The position numbers and the translations under genes are program-made. A stretch of DNA of 31,375 nt, taken from the NCBI GenBank assembly GCA_002505765.1, contig DAVZ01000028.1:1-31375 (forward strand), read 5' to 3'. Positions 15,159-22,735 of the stretch are shown piece by piece. The notes under the pieces are model-generated. The model had not been told where the DNA came from, did not search any database, and saw only the letters and a list, made by a program, of their open reading frames with translations. The DNA is from Methanobacterium sp. UBA176 (GTDB lineage Archaea > Methanobacteriota > Methanobacteria > Methanobacteriales > Methanobacteriaceae). Position 1 is the stretch's first letter. Every line of letters starts with the position of its first letter.

Positions 15159-16970
15159 ATGTCTAAATTTGAAGATGTTTCAATAGTCCTCTGTGGTGAG
15201 GCAGGGCAGGGAATTCAAACCGTAGAAGAAATACTGGTCAAGGCTGTTAAACTTGGAGGATATAACGTATTTTCCTCAAAAGAATACATGTCAAGAATAA
15301 GGGGTGGTGAAAACTCCACAGAAATAAGGGTATCATCAAAAAGGGTAGCTGCTTATGTGGATAGGATTGATATACTCATTGCAATAAGTAAAGGGGCCAT
15401 AAATCACCTTGAAGAGAGAATATCCAAGGATACAATTATAATTGGTGATGAAAAAACCCTTGCTGAGGTTGAGCAGGAGGATGTTATAAAGATACCCTTT
15501 TTAAAGATGGCTGCAGGAATTGGAGGCCCCATATTTGCCAATATAATCGCTGCAGGAGCACTTTGTAGTGTTCTAAATGTGGACAAATGGATATTCGATG
15601 AATGCATAAAAGCCATGTTTCAAAGAAAAGGGGAAGAAATTCTTCAAAAGGACCTGAAAGCCGGAGAAGAGGGTTATAAAATAGGAGAAAACCTTATTAA
15701 ATCTGGAAAGTTTGATATCGACATTGAAAAAGACCTGAAAATCAAGGATGAAATACTTTTAAACGGAACCGATGCTGTGGGGCTTGGATGTATTGCTGGT
15801 GGGCTTAAATTCATGTCATCTTACCCCATGACCCCCTCAACTCCACTTCAGACATTTATTGCTGGGCACTCTACAGAATTCGGCATGATCTTTGAACAGG
15901 CAGAAGATGAAATAGCAGCGATAAATTTAGGCTTAGGAGCCTCTTATGCAGGTGCAAGGGCAATTGTAGCAACTTCTGGCAGTGGATTTGCCCTTATGAG
16001 CGAAGCTGTAGGGCTTTCAGGGATGATAGAAACTCCAATAGTTATATACCTTGCCCAGCGCCCAGGTCCTGCAGTGGGACTGCCCACACGAACTGCGCAG
16101 GAGGATCTAAACCTTGCTCTTTATTCTTCTCCAGGTGAAACTCCCAAAGCCATATTTGCCCCTGGAAAATTTGAAGATGCATTTTATTTAACACATCATG
16201 CCTTAGATCTCGCGGATAAATATCAAATCCCTGTTTTTATACTTTCTGACCAGTACTTTGCAGACATTTATTACAACACACCAGATATAGGGTTAGATAA
16301 GGTAAAAAACCAAAAATACATCGTTAAAACTGATGCTAACTATAAAAGATATGAAATAACTGAAGATGGCATATCTCCACGTGGAATTCCTGGATTTGGC
16401 GAAGGATTTGTGGTTGTGGATTCAGACGAGCACGATACAGAAGGTCACATAACTGAAGACCTTCATTTAAGGAATAAAATGGTAGAAAAACGTCTGCAGA
16501 AACTTGAAGGAATAAAAAAAGATGTAATCGAGCCAGAACTTGTGGGAAATGAGGATTACAAAATTCTGGTTTTAGGATGGGGTTCTACCTACGGAGCCAT
16601 AAAAGAAGGAATGGAACAGCTTGAAAGGGACGATATTTCATTTTTGCACTTTAAACAGGTTTATCCAGTACATGAAAGCACTTTAAGTTATCTTCAAAAG
16701 GCGCAAAAGACAATTATCTTCGAAAACAACGCTACTTCACAGTTTGCAAATCTTATTAAACTCCATACTGGATTTGAAATTCACCAGAAAGCTTTGAAAT
16801 ATAATGGGATGCCCTTTTCTGTTGAAGAGGTTACACAGCGCTTGAAAGGCTTTACGGAGGTTGAAGGAAAAGCTACGTTTTTCCAGAACCTTTCGAAATC
16901 AAAGATTTCGAATGCCCGAACACGTAGTGTTCGACGGCCAAAAAATAAAAAATTTTTGGAGGGATTATAA
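15159..16970 (+). CDS. 2-oxoacid:acceptor oxidoreductase, fused gamma-alpha subunit
   Basis: A 603-residue subunit of a 2-oxoacid:ferredoxin oxidoreductase, which converts a 2-oxoacid and CoA to acyl-CoA, CO2 and reduced ferredoxin. Residues 1-190 are the gamma domain ('VLCGEAGQGIQTVEEILVKA', 'EYMSRIRGGENSTEIRV'). From about 200 the alpha domain follows ('GCIAGGLKFMSSYPMTPSTP', 'FEQAEDEIAAINLGLGASYA', 'ATSGSGFALMSEAVGLSGM', 'AQRPGPAVGLPTRTAQEDL'), then the transketolase-C-like domain. The substrate is not readable; 2-oxoglutarate or a general 2-oxoacid is plausible. GGTGG lies seven bases before the ATG. Residues from about 578 to the end ('SKSKISNARTRSVRRPKNKK') are encoded by a hairpin repeat, an unusual basic tail. 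The stop overlaps the beta start as TAATG. Confidence 0.88.
   Translation: MSKFEDVSIVLCGEAGQGIQTVEEILVKAVKLGGYNVFSSKEYMSRIRGGENSTEIRVSSKRVAAYVDRIDILIAISKGAINHLEERISKDTIIIGDEKTLAEVEQEDVIKIPFLKMAAGIGGPIFANIIAAGALCSVLNVDKWIFDECIKAMFQRKGEEILQKDLKAGEEGYKIGENLIKSGKFDIDIEKDLKIKDEILLNGTDAVGLGCIAGGLKFMSSYPMTPSTPLQTFIAGHSTEFGMIFEQAEDEIAAINLGLGASYAGARAIVATSGSGFALMSEAVGLSGMIETPIVIYLAQRPGPAVGLPTRTAQEDLNLALYSSPGETPKAIFAPGKFEDAFYLTHHALDLADKYQIPVFILSDQYFADIYYNTPDIGLDKVKNQKYIVKTDANYKRYEITEDGISPRGIPGFGEGFVVVDSDEHDTEGHITEDLHLRNKMVEKRLQKLEGIKKDVIEPELVGNEDYKILVLGWGSTYGAIKEGMEQLERDDISFLHFKQVYPVHESTLSYLQKAQKTIIFENNATSQFANLIKLHTGFEIHQKALKYNGMPFSVEEVTQRLKGFTEVEGKATFFQNLSKSKISNARTRSVRRPKNKKFLEGL
16892..16959. repeat. 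Triloop-hairpin repeat forming the 3' end of the alpha-subunit gene
   Basis: Three hairpins in a row: TTCGAAATC-AAA-GATTTCGAA (16892-16912, nine-base arms), CGAACAC-GTA-GTGTTCG (16917-16933) and CCAAAAA/TTTTTGG around eight bases (16938-16959). The order and the C/G-rich spacers (tgcc, acgg) parallel the 50-base insert at 19325-19374. The last arm runs into GGAGG, the ribosome site of the beta-subunit gene, so the repeat now sits between the two cistrons and codes for the alpha tail. Confidence 0.72.
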
Positions 16971-17836
16971 TGGATCCAGAAATTTTTGATGTTGAGGGTG
17001 CTGACATTGCCTGGTGTCCTGGATGCGGAGACTTCCCAATTTTGAGAACAGTGAAAACTGCACTTGCAGAACTGGAGATCGACCAGAAGATGCTTGTTTT
17101 AGCTTCAGGAATTGGTCAGGCTGGAAAGCTTCCACATTACATTAAATCAAATACATACAACAGTCTTCACGGCAGAGCACTTCCTCCAGCTACATCAATC
17201 AAATCTGTAAACAGGGAACTTACAGTAATTGTTACAAGTGGGGACGGGGACATATACGGAGAGGGAGGAAACCATTTAATGCACACCATTCGCAGAAACC
17301 CCAACATAACTACTATAGTGCATAATAACATGGTTTATGGCTTGACTAAAGGCCAAGCATCCCCAACAACCCAAAGAGAATTTAAAACTCCCCTGCAGGT
17401 TGAAGGAGTAGTTTTAGAACCATTTAATCCACTTGCCATTGCAATCGGCCTTGATGCTTCTTTTGTGGCCAGAACATTTGCCGGTGACATAAACCACATG
17501 AAGGAAATTTTTAAGGAGGCAATTACCCATAAAGGATTTGCCCTTGTTGATGTATTCCAGCCCTGCGTCACCTATAACAAAATAAACACCTACAAATGGT
17601 TTAGAGAAAACATATACTATCTTGACGAATCATACAACCCACATGACAGAATAGATGCTTTTAAGAAGGCGATAGAGTTCCATAAATTCCCATTAGGCGT
17701 TTTGTACATCAATCCTGATAAAATTCCATATGAAGAGATTTTAAGTGTTTATAATGAGGATGATAGTCCGTTATATGAAAGAGGGGTGGATATGGATAAA
17801 TTAAAGGCACTGGTTGATTCAAAGAGGTCTCTTTAG
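16970..17836 (+). CDS. 2-oxoacid:acceptor oxidoreductase, beta subunit (TPP-binding)
   Basis: A 288-residue thiamine-diphosphate-binding beta subunit, partner of the gene just upstream. It has the 'WCPGCGDFPIL' motif (Cys16 and Cys19), 'LHGRALPPATSIK' (about 66-78) and the TPP/Mg motif running from 'GDGD' (91-94) to 'NN' (119-120) before 'MVYGLTKGQASPT'. It lacks the four-cysteine cluster motif seen in some pyruvate enzymes. The start codon overlaps the alpha stop by one base (TAATG) and has GGAGG eight bases upstream, so the two are translated as a coupled pair. The complex is cytoplasmic. The exact 2-oxoacid is uncertain. Confidence 0.88.
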   Translation: MDPEIFDVEGADIAWCPGCGDFPILRTVKTALAELEIDQKMLVLASGIGQAGKLPHYIKSNTYNSLHGRALPPATSIKSVNRELTVIVTSGDGDIYGEGGNHLMHTIRRNPNITTIVHNNMVYGLTKGQASPTTQREFKTPLQVEGVVLEPFNPLAIAIGLDASFVARTFAGDINHMKEIFKEAITHKGFALVDVFQPCVTYNKINTYKWFRENIYYLDESYNPHDRIDAFKKAIEFHKFPLGVLYINPDKIPYEEILSVYNEDDSPLYERGVDMDKLKALVDSKRSL

Positions 17837-17869
17837 CGGTTCTCTTAGAAACATTTTTGTGATTCAATG

Positions 17870-18293
17870 AAATTGGGCAATTTGTGTGATTAACCCAAAA
17901 GACTGTGGTATCATAAAAATATCTGTAAAGGAACCTGAATACCATTTTTAAGGGCTTGATTGAATTTGGAAACCCAACCGTTCAGTATTTTATTTGAATC
18001 GAAATCGCCTCCCATGATATACCATTCACTATAAGGAAGGATTTCGATCTGTCCTTTTTTCAAATATCTATCGATATTAGGAATTGCCTTTTCAAGTGCT
18101 TCTTTGGCTTCTTCTTCAAAAAGAGGTTCAAATGTACCCACATACAAAATTCGTTGTTTTCAAGCCCTGCTTTAAAGTAAGGGATAAATATATCAATTAG
18201 ATCTTCCTTTGTCTGGTAGAACTGGCAGAAATGAGTCCCCATGGAGCAATCTCCAACAATGCCAATTCCTGACTTCCTTAATTTTGCTTCCAT
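17870..18293 (-). pseudogene. Frameshifted MEDS-domain protein
   Basis: Two overlapping frames make one MEDS (methanogen/methylotroph DcmR sensory) domain. The first, from 18293, reads 'GTHFCQFYQTKEDLIDI' and 'KAGLENNEFCMWV'. It then shifts near 18150 into 'EPLFEEEAKEALEKAIPNID' and 'YLKKGQIEILPYSEWYIMGG', continuing to 'KILNGWVSKFNQALKNG'. Near 17945 it shifts again ('WYSGSFTDIFMIPQSF') and stops near 17870, well short of a full domain, which also lacks any kinase or HTH partner. MEDS proteins are thought to sense or bind small hydrocarbon-like ligands in signalling. Decay is inferred from two frameshifts plus truncation. Confidence 0.7.
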
Positions 18294-18634
18294 TCTTTCC
18301 CCCTTAATGCCACCTGTGATTTGAAGCTAAACACTATATTTTATAATAGAAAATAAAATAATATTCAACTAGGTAAAATTTGTTACATTTTTATTTTTAA
18401 CTTCTACAATTTATAATTCGAAAATTTCAAATAAATTTAGAACACCCCAATCCTGTTTTAAAAAGCTTGAGTAGTAAAAAAGACATTATACAACCTTACT
18501 TTGAACAAAAAAATAGTTAATTAGGGATTTTTGCAGGTAATTTTTCAGGAGATTAATGATGAATAATAATTATGATTAAAAATGAATGCTTAAAATATTG
18601 ATTCTTTTAATGGTTTTAAAAAAAAGGAGTTAAG
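18294..18634. other. AT-rich intergenic stretch, nothing recognised
   Basis: About 340 bases between the MEDS remnant and the tRNA gene. I find no open frame with coding character, no inverted repeat of note and no RNA motif. Confidence 0.5.
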
Positions 18635-18744
18635 TGCCGGGGGCGGGATTCGAACCCGCGGCCTCACGGTATCCCAGGAAAAAGTCAGAGCACTGCTTAA
18701 ATACCCTATGAGCCGTGCGCTCTAACCAGCTGAGCCACCCCGGC
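18635..18744 (-). tRNA. Elongator tRNA-Met (CAU) with a 36-base intron at position 37/38
   Basis: Read on the minus strand, the gene opens with acceptor GCCGGGG, then D-arm GCTC...GAGC, anticodon stem CACGG/CCGTG with loop CTCATAA, T-arm GCGGG-TTCGAAT-CCCGC and acceptor CCCCGGC plus discriminator A. The anticodon CAT is complementary to plus-strand 18708-18710. The loop is interrupted after A37 by 36 bases (plus-strand 18671-18706), the canonical archaeal position, leaving a 74-base mature tRNA; CCA is not encoded. The intron would be removed by the splicing endonuclease at a bulge-helix-bulge. The first pair G-C and the loop fit elongator rather than initiator tRNA-Met; tRNA-Ile2 (CAU with modified C) is a less likely alternative. 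Confidence 0.9.
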
Positions 18745-18844
18745 GTGGCTTATCCTACATTGCCTTTTATCATTTAAAAAGGTTTCTATAGGGAAAATTA
18801 AAATTAAGTAATTTAAAGTATTTAACCTTATTTTTTAAGATTTA

Positions 18845-19169
18845 TTATCTAAATTTTTCAAGATCTCTTTCAAGTTCAGGTATTTTATTTTTGATAACAT
18901 CCCATACCAGATCCCAGTCAACGTCAAAATAGTGATGAATAAGTTTATCTCTTAAACCTGCGATTTTTCGACATTCGATTTCAGGATTATCTTTCTTAAA
19001 ATCATCTGAAATATTTTTAACCGCTTCTTCGATGATTTCAAGGCTCCTTACGCTAGCCCTTTGTAATACAGGATCATTCATTAGGTCCTAATATTCAATT
19101 CGTTGAAATGGCTTTGCAAAAATCAATTTCTTCAAAAATATGATTTAAATATATTTTATCTTCATTCAC
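18845..19169 (-). pseudogene. Broken hepT-like gene (HEPN toxin of a MNT/HEPN pair)
   Basis: The C-terminal 78 residues (19081 to 18845) read as a HepT/DUF86 HEPN protein: 'ASVRSLEIIEEAVKNIS' and the RNase-type motif 'RDKLIHHYFDVDWDLVWD' (R-x4-H-x-Y like). The first quarter is found in another frame from a GTG at 19169 ('NEDKIYLNHIFEEIDFCKAI'), which stops at a TGA before a +1 shift near 19090. HepT toxins cleave or otherwise target RNA and are held in check by the MntA nucleotidyltransferase. The partner gene just upstream is also broken, so the module is dead. Confidence 0.72.
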
Positions 19170-19493
19170 ACCAGGCAAACCTCTTTTTCAATTGCTGGTC
19201 TCATATAAGGACTTAAAATTTTTGGAGTAAGAAGATCAACTTTTTTACCAAATAAATCTTCAAGATAAAATGATATTTCCATAAAATTATCATATGAAGG
19301 TTTTTTGAACTCCACAAGTATATCCCTCAAAAACCAATGGTTTTTGGGGTCCCAAACACGAAGTGTTTGAGGACAATATCACTTTCTTCTCTCTGCAGCC
19401 CTTTTGCATAAGAACCAAATATTCCGATTCTTTTAACATCATATTTGGATTCTATTTCGTTTTATGGTTCTTAAGGATATAAAAAATATTCAT
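19166..19493 (-). pseudogene. Broken mntA-like nucleotidyltransferase gene, interrupted by a 50-base repeat
   Basis: From the ATG at 19493 the frame gives 'MNIFYILKNHKT', loses one base near 19455, then continues 'YDVKRIGIFGSYAKGLQREE' with the GSYAKG nucleotidyltransferase motif. At the catalytic SDID motif the gene is split after 'SDI' by exactly 50 bases of palindromic repeat (plus-strand 19325-19374). After it the correct frame resumes with 'DILVEFKKPSYDNF' and runs to 'KEVCLV' and the stop at 19166. MntA antitoxins adenylylate HepT toxins. The stop overlaps the GTG start of the hepT remnant, the usual arrangement of the pair. Confidence 0.78.
19325..19374. repeat. 50-base palindromic insertion inside the mntA remnant
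   Basis: The insert holds two hairpins, CAAAAACC-AAT-GGTTTTTG and CAAACAC-GAA-GTGTTTG, separated by GGGTCC and flanked by CCT and AGGAC. Removing these 50 bases restores the catalytic-motif codons without losing or adding a base, which is direct evidence that it was inserted. The flanks read GATATT and GATATA, but the restored gene has both naturally, so a target duplication cannot be shown. Confidence 0.8.
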
Positions 19494-19731
19494 AGTTGAC
19501 CGCGCCCATATATATTTCCAATAATTAATTTATGTTATATAATATTTAATTATTTTTAATAAAATAGAGGATCTGAATTGTTTAGACCCTTAATTATCTT
19601 CTGTGCTTATTCTGTAATATTTAAATTAAAATTTAAATAAGACTATTAATAAACTATGCTTATTACTTGATTTAGAACTTATTAATTGTTTTAGTGTTCA
19701 CAAACAGTAATAAGGTGAAATGGGAGATAAA
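19494..19731. promoter_or_regulatory. Intergenic control region upstream of the type I restriction-modification operon
   Basis: This 238-base AT-rich gap contains several TATA-like boxes, of which TTATATAATATTTAAT near 19535-19550 and ATTTAAATAA at 19631-19640 are the best. I cannot decide which drives the operon. No gene or repeat is seen. Confidence 0.35.
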
Positions 19732-21258
19732 ATGGCAAAAAATAGTTCCAACAGGGCAAATCTTGGTTTTGAGCAGACACTATGGCAGGCAGCAGACAAG
19801 CTTAGAAGTAATATGGACGCTGCAGAATACAAACATGTTGTTTTAGGTTTAATTTTTCTTAAATACATTTCAGACGCATTCAGCGAATTGCACGAAGAAT
19901 TAAAAAAAGATAAACTTGCAGATCCGGAAGATCCAGACGAATACAGAGCCGAAAATGTATTCTGGGTTCCACAAGATGCACGCTGGGACTATTTAGAGAC
20001 AAGAGCCAGGAAACCAGAAATTGGAAAGCTTATTGATGATGCCATGCACGCAATAGAACGCGACAACCCTGATCTTAAAGGAGTGCTCCCTAAAGACTAT
20101 GCAAGGGAAGCACTGAATAAACAGAGATTAGGAGAACTTATAAGCTTAATTGGAACCATTGGACTTGGAGATAAAGAAAGCAAAAAGAAAGACCTCCTTG
20201 GAAGAGTATATGAATATTTCTTAGGCCAGTTTGCGGCTGCTGAAGGTAAAAAAGGAGGGCAGTTTTACACTCCAATGAGTATCGTTAAAATACTTGTTGA
20301 AATGATAGAACCATACAAAGGAAGGGTTTTTGACCCCTGCTGCGGCTCTGGAGGTATGTTTGTTCAAAGTGAAAAGTTCCTTGAAGCCCATGGAGGTAAA
20401 AAAGGAGAGCTTTCCATATTTGGGCAAGAATCAAACCAGACAACATGGCGGCTCTGCAAAATAAACCTTGCAATCAGGGGAATTGATGCAAATATCCAGT
20501 GGGAAGACAGTTTTCACAGTGATATGCACAAAGACCTGAAAGCCGATTATATCCTTGCAAATCCACCTTTTAATGATAAAGACTGGAGAGGAGAGCTGCT
20601 TGAAAATGATGTTCGGTGGAAATACGGCGTGCCGCCTAAAAGAAATGCTAATTTTGCGTGGGTGCAGCATTTTATTCACCATTTAAACCCTGCAGGAATC
20701 GCTGGTTTTGTTCTGGCTAATGGATCCATGTCTGCCGGCGGACAGGAAGGTAAAATAAGGGAAAAAATAGTTGAAAATGACCTTGTGGACTGCATGGTTG
20801 CTTTACCGTCACAGTTGTTTTATAATACTGGAATTCCTGCCTGTCTATGGTTTGTTACGCGAGATAAGACAAATAGTAAGTTTAGAGATAGAAATGGAGA
20901 GGTTCTTTTTATTGATGCCCGTAAAATGGGCGTAATGGTTGATAGAACTCACAGGGAATTAAATGATGAAGATATAGCAAAAATTGCCGATATCTATCAT
21001 GCCTGGAGAGGTGAAGGCGGCGAATATGAAGATGTCAGGGGCTTCTGCAAGTCTGTGGCCATTGATGAAGTGCGGAAGCATGGGCACATTTTAACTCCTG
21101 GAAGATACGTTGGAGTGGAGATTGAGGAAGAGGATGATGAGATTTTTGAGGAGAAGATGAAGAAGTTTACAGCAGAACTTGGAGCACAGTTTAAAGAATC
21201 TCAAAAACTGGAAAAGGATATTATCAGGAATTTAAAGATGATAGGTTATGAAATTTAA
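19732..21258 (+). CDS. hsdM: Type I restriction-modification system, DNA methyltransferase subunit HsdM
   Basis: A 508-residue N6-adenine methyltransferase that modifies the recognition site in complex with HsdS. The N-terminal HsdM domain ('FEQTLWQAADKLRSNMDAAE', 'YKHVVLGLIFLKYISDAF') is followed by the SAM-binding motif 'FDPCCGSGGMF' (about residue 200) and the catalytic 'ILANPPFNDKDW' (about 277). I start at 19732, because GGGAGAT precedes that ATG; the ATG at 19720 lies only four codons upstream with a weaker site. It is the first gene of the locus. Its last 11 bases overlap the DUF4062 gene, indicating translational coupling of that accessory gene with the methylase. Confidence 0.93.
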   Translation: MAKNSSNRANLGFEQTLWQAADKLRSNMDAAEYKHVVLGLIFLKYISDAFSELHEELKKDKLADPEDPDEYRAENVFWVPQDARWDYLETRARKPEIGKLIDDAMHAIERDNPDLKGVLPKDYAREALNKQRLGELISLIGTIGLGDKESKKKDLLGRVYEYFLGQFAAAEGKKGGQFYTPMSIVKILVEMIEPYKGRVFDPCCGSGGMFVQSEKFLEAHGGKKGELSIFGQESNQTTWRLCKINLAIRGIDANIQWEDSFHSDMHKDLKADYILANPPFNDKDWRGELLENDVRWKYGVPPKRNANFAWVQHFIHHLNPAGIAGFVLANGSMSAGGQEGKIREKIVENDLVDCMVALPSQLFYNTGIPACLWFVTRDKTNSKFRDRNGEVLFIDARKMGVMVDRTHRELNDEDIAKIADIYHAWRGEGGEYEDVRGFCKSVAIDEVRKHGHILTPGRYVGVEIEEEDDEIFEEKMKKFTAELGAQFKESQKLEKDIIRNLKMIGYEI

Positions 21259-22735
21259 GGTTTTTGTAAGTAGCAATCAAACAGAACTTAGTGAAGAAAG
21301 ATTCGCTGTGCAGGATGCTATTTTAAATTCTCCTATAATAAGGGATTTTTTCGTGCCTTTTTTATTCGAAAGTTTACCTGCTGGAGGTATTGATGCTGTT
21401 TCAACTTATCTTAAAGAAGTTAAGAATAGCGATATCTATCTGGGGATTTTAGGGAGTAAATACAAGACTACTAATGAAGATGGTATTTCTCCAACTGAAA
21501 TGGAATATGATGCATTTATTGAACATGTAAATGATGGGGAAGTGTTGATATTTATTAAAGGTGATAAAAGTATTCCCCGAGATCCTGAAATTAACGAATT
21601 CATCGAAAAAACAAGAGATAAAACTGTTTACAGACGCTTTAATTCTATTGATGAACTTAAAGAAGAAGTAATTAAAAGTTTACAATCTTTTCTTAAAAAT
21701 GAAGGAATAATAAGTTTTGAACCCTTTGATAAGAGAATCAGTAGTGGAGCAGGTTATGATGCTATTGATCAAGATGAAGTGATTGATTTTCTCCAAAAAA
21801 GAGCCAAAAATCTGGATGTTGAAGTTCCAGATGCGCCCATTAAAGATATTCTTTTAAATTTATTGAAGGTTTTAAAGGTATTTAAAGGGAGATTCCATCC
21901 TACTAACACAGGAATTTTATTTTTCAGTGACCAGGCATCGGATTATATCCCTCAAAATGTGATTAAAATGGTGCGTTTTAAAGGTGTAACAGGAACCAGT
22001 ATAATTGACAGTAAAGAAATAAAAGGTCCTATTTACAGGATGATTGACGAGGCTGAGAGCTTTTTTAAGAGGAATACTCGTATTGCCAATAAAATAGTGG
22101 ATTTTAAGAGGGTAGACATCCCCGAATATCCATATCCTGCTATTAGAGAAGCTCTGATTAATGCAATTGCCCATAGAGATTATAATCGCACTGGAGCGCA
22201 AATAATGTTTTCTATTTATGATGATCGTGTAGAAATAAGCAGTCCAGGTTCTCTTGTATCGGGATTGTCCATCAATGCCCTTGAAAATAAACATGAAACC
22301 CGAAACGATGCAATCTGTGAAATTTTTAAATTAACAAAGGATATGGAAACATTTGGTACTGGAATCAGGAAAATGAAAGATTTTATGAGGGATCACGGGC
22401 TAAACGAACCTGAATTTCGGCTTGAAGGTGATTTCTTTGTGGTCAGATTTTATGGGCCTGGTGATAAAATACTGGATTTAGCTCCAGATATCCCAGAAAC
22501 AAGAGTAGTTGCTGATTTAAAGCAATTGAATTTAAATGATAGACAAATAAAAGCTTTAGATATAATGCTCAGCCAAAAAATAGCTTTTACTAATAGTATG
22601 TACCAAAAAGAATTTAATGTTTCCAGATACACCGCTTCCAGAGACTTTAAAGGCCTTTTAGAGTCAAAACAAGTTTATGTGGTAGGTAAAGGCAAATCAA
22701 CAAAATATATGGCAACTGAAAATTATGTGACATAA
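21248..22735 (+). CDS. DUF4062 - HATPase - winged-helix protein embedded in the type I RM operon
   Basis: A 495-residue three-part protein. Residues 1-150 are DUF4062 ('KVFVSSNQTELSEERFAVQD', 'VKNSDIYLGILGSKY', 'SPTEMEYDAF'), a TIR/SEFIR-like fold. Residues 290-400 are the divergent HATPase_c_4 domain common in COG2865 proteins, with 'EALINAIAHRDYNRTG' (301-316), 'DRVEISSPGSL' (326-336) and 'GTGIRKMKDF' (370-379). Residues 425-490 are a winged helix ('FNVSRYTASRDFKGLLESKQ', then wing). It starts inside the end of hsdM, so it belongs to the operon. Genes of this kind recur in type I RM loci as accessory or regulatory factors with no firm function. Its stop codon lies within the first motif of the repeat array that follows; I infer the winged helix may read that array. 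Confidence 0.85.
   Translation: MKFKVFVSSNQTELSEERFAVQDAILNSPIIRDFFVPFLFESLPAGGIDAVSTYLKEVKNSDIYLGILGSKYKTTNEDGISPTEMEYDAFIEHVNDGEVLIFIKGDKSIPRDPEINEFIEKTRDKTVYRRFNSIDELKEEVIKSLQSFLKNEGIISFEPFDKRISSGAGYDAIDQDEVIDFLQKRAKNLDVEVPDAPIKDILLNLLKVLKVFKGRFHPTNTGILFFSDQASDYIPQNVIKMVRFKGVTGTSIIDSKEIKGPIYRMIDEAESFFKRNTRIANKIVDFKRVDIPEYPYPAIREALINAIAHRDYNRTGAQIMFSIYDDRVEISSPGSLVSGLSINALENKHETRNDAICEIFKLTKDMETFGTGIRKMKDFMRDHGLNEPEFRLEGDFFVVRFYGPGDKILDLAPDIPETRVVADLKQLNLNDRQIKALDIMLSQKIAFTNSMYQKEFNVSRYTASRDFKGLLESKQVYVVGKGKSTKYMATENYVT

Noticed and set aside
19315..19380. Target-site duplication (GATAT) flanking the 50-base insert
   Set aside because: The uninterrupted SDIDI codons would contain GATATTGATAT anyway, so the two copies cannot be taken as a duplication.
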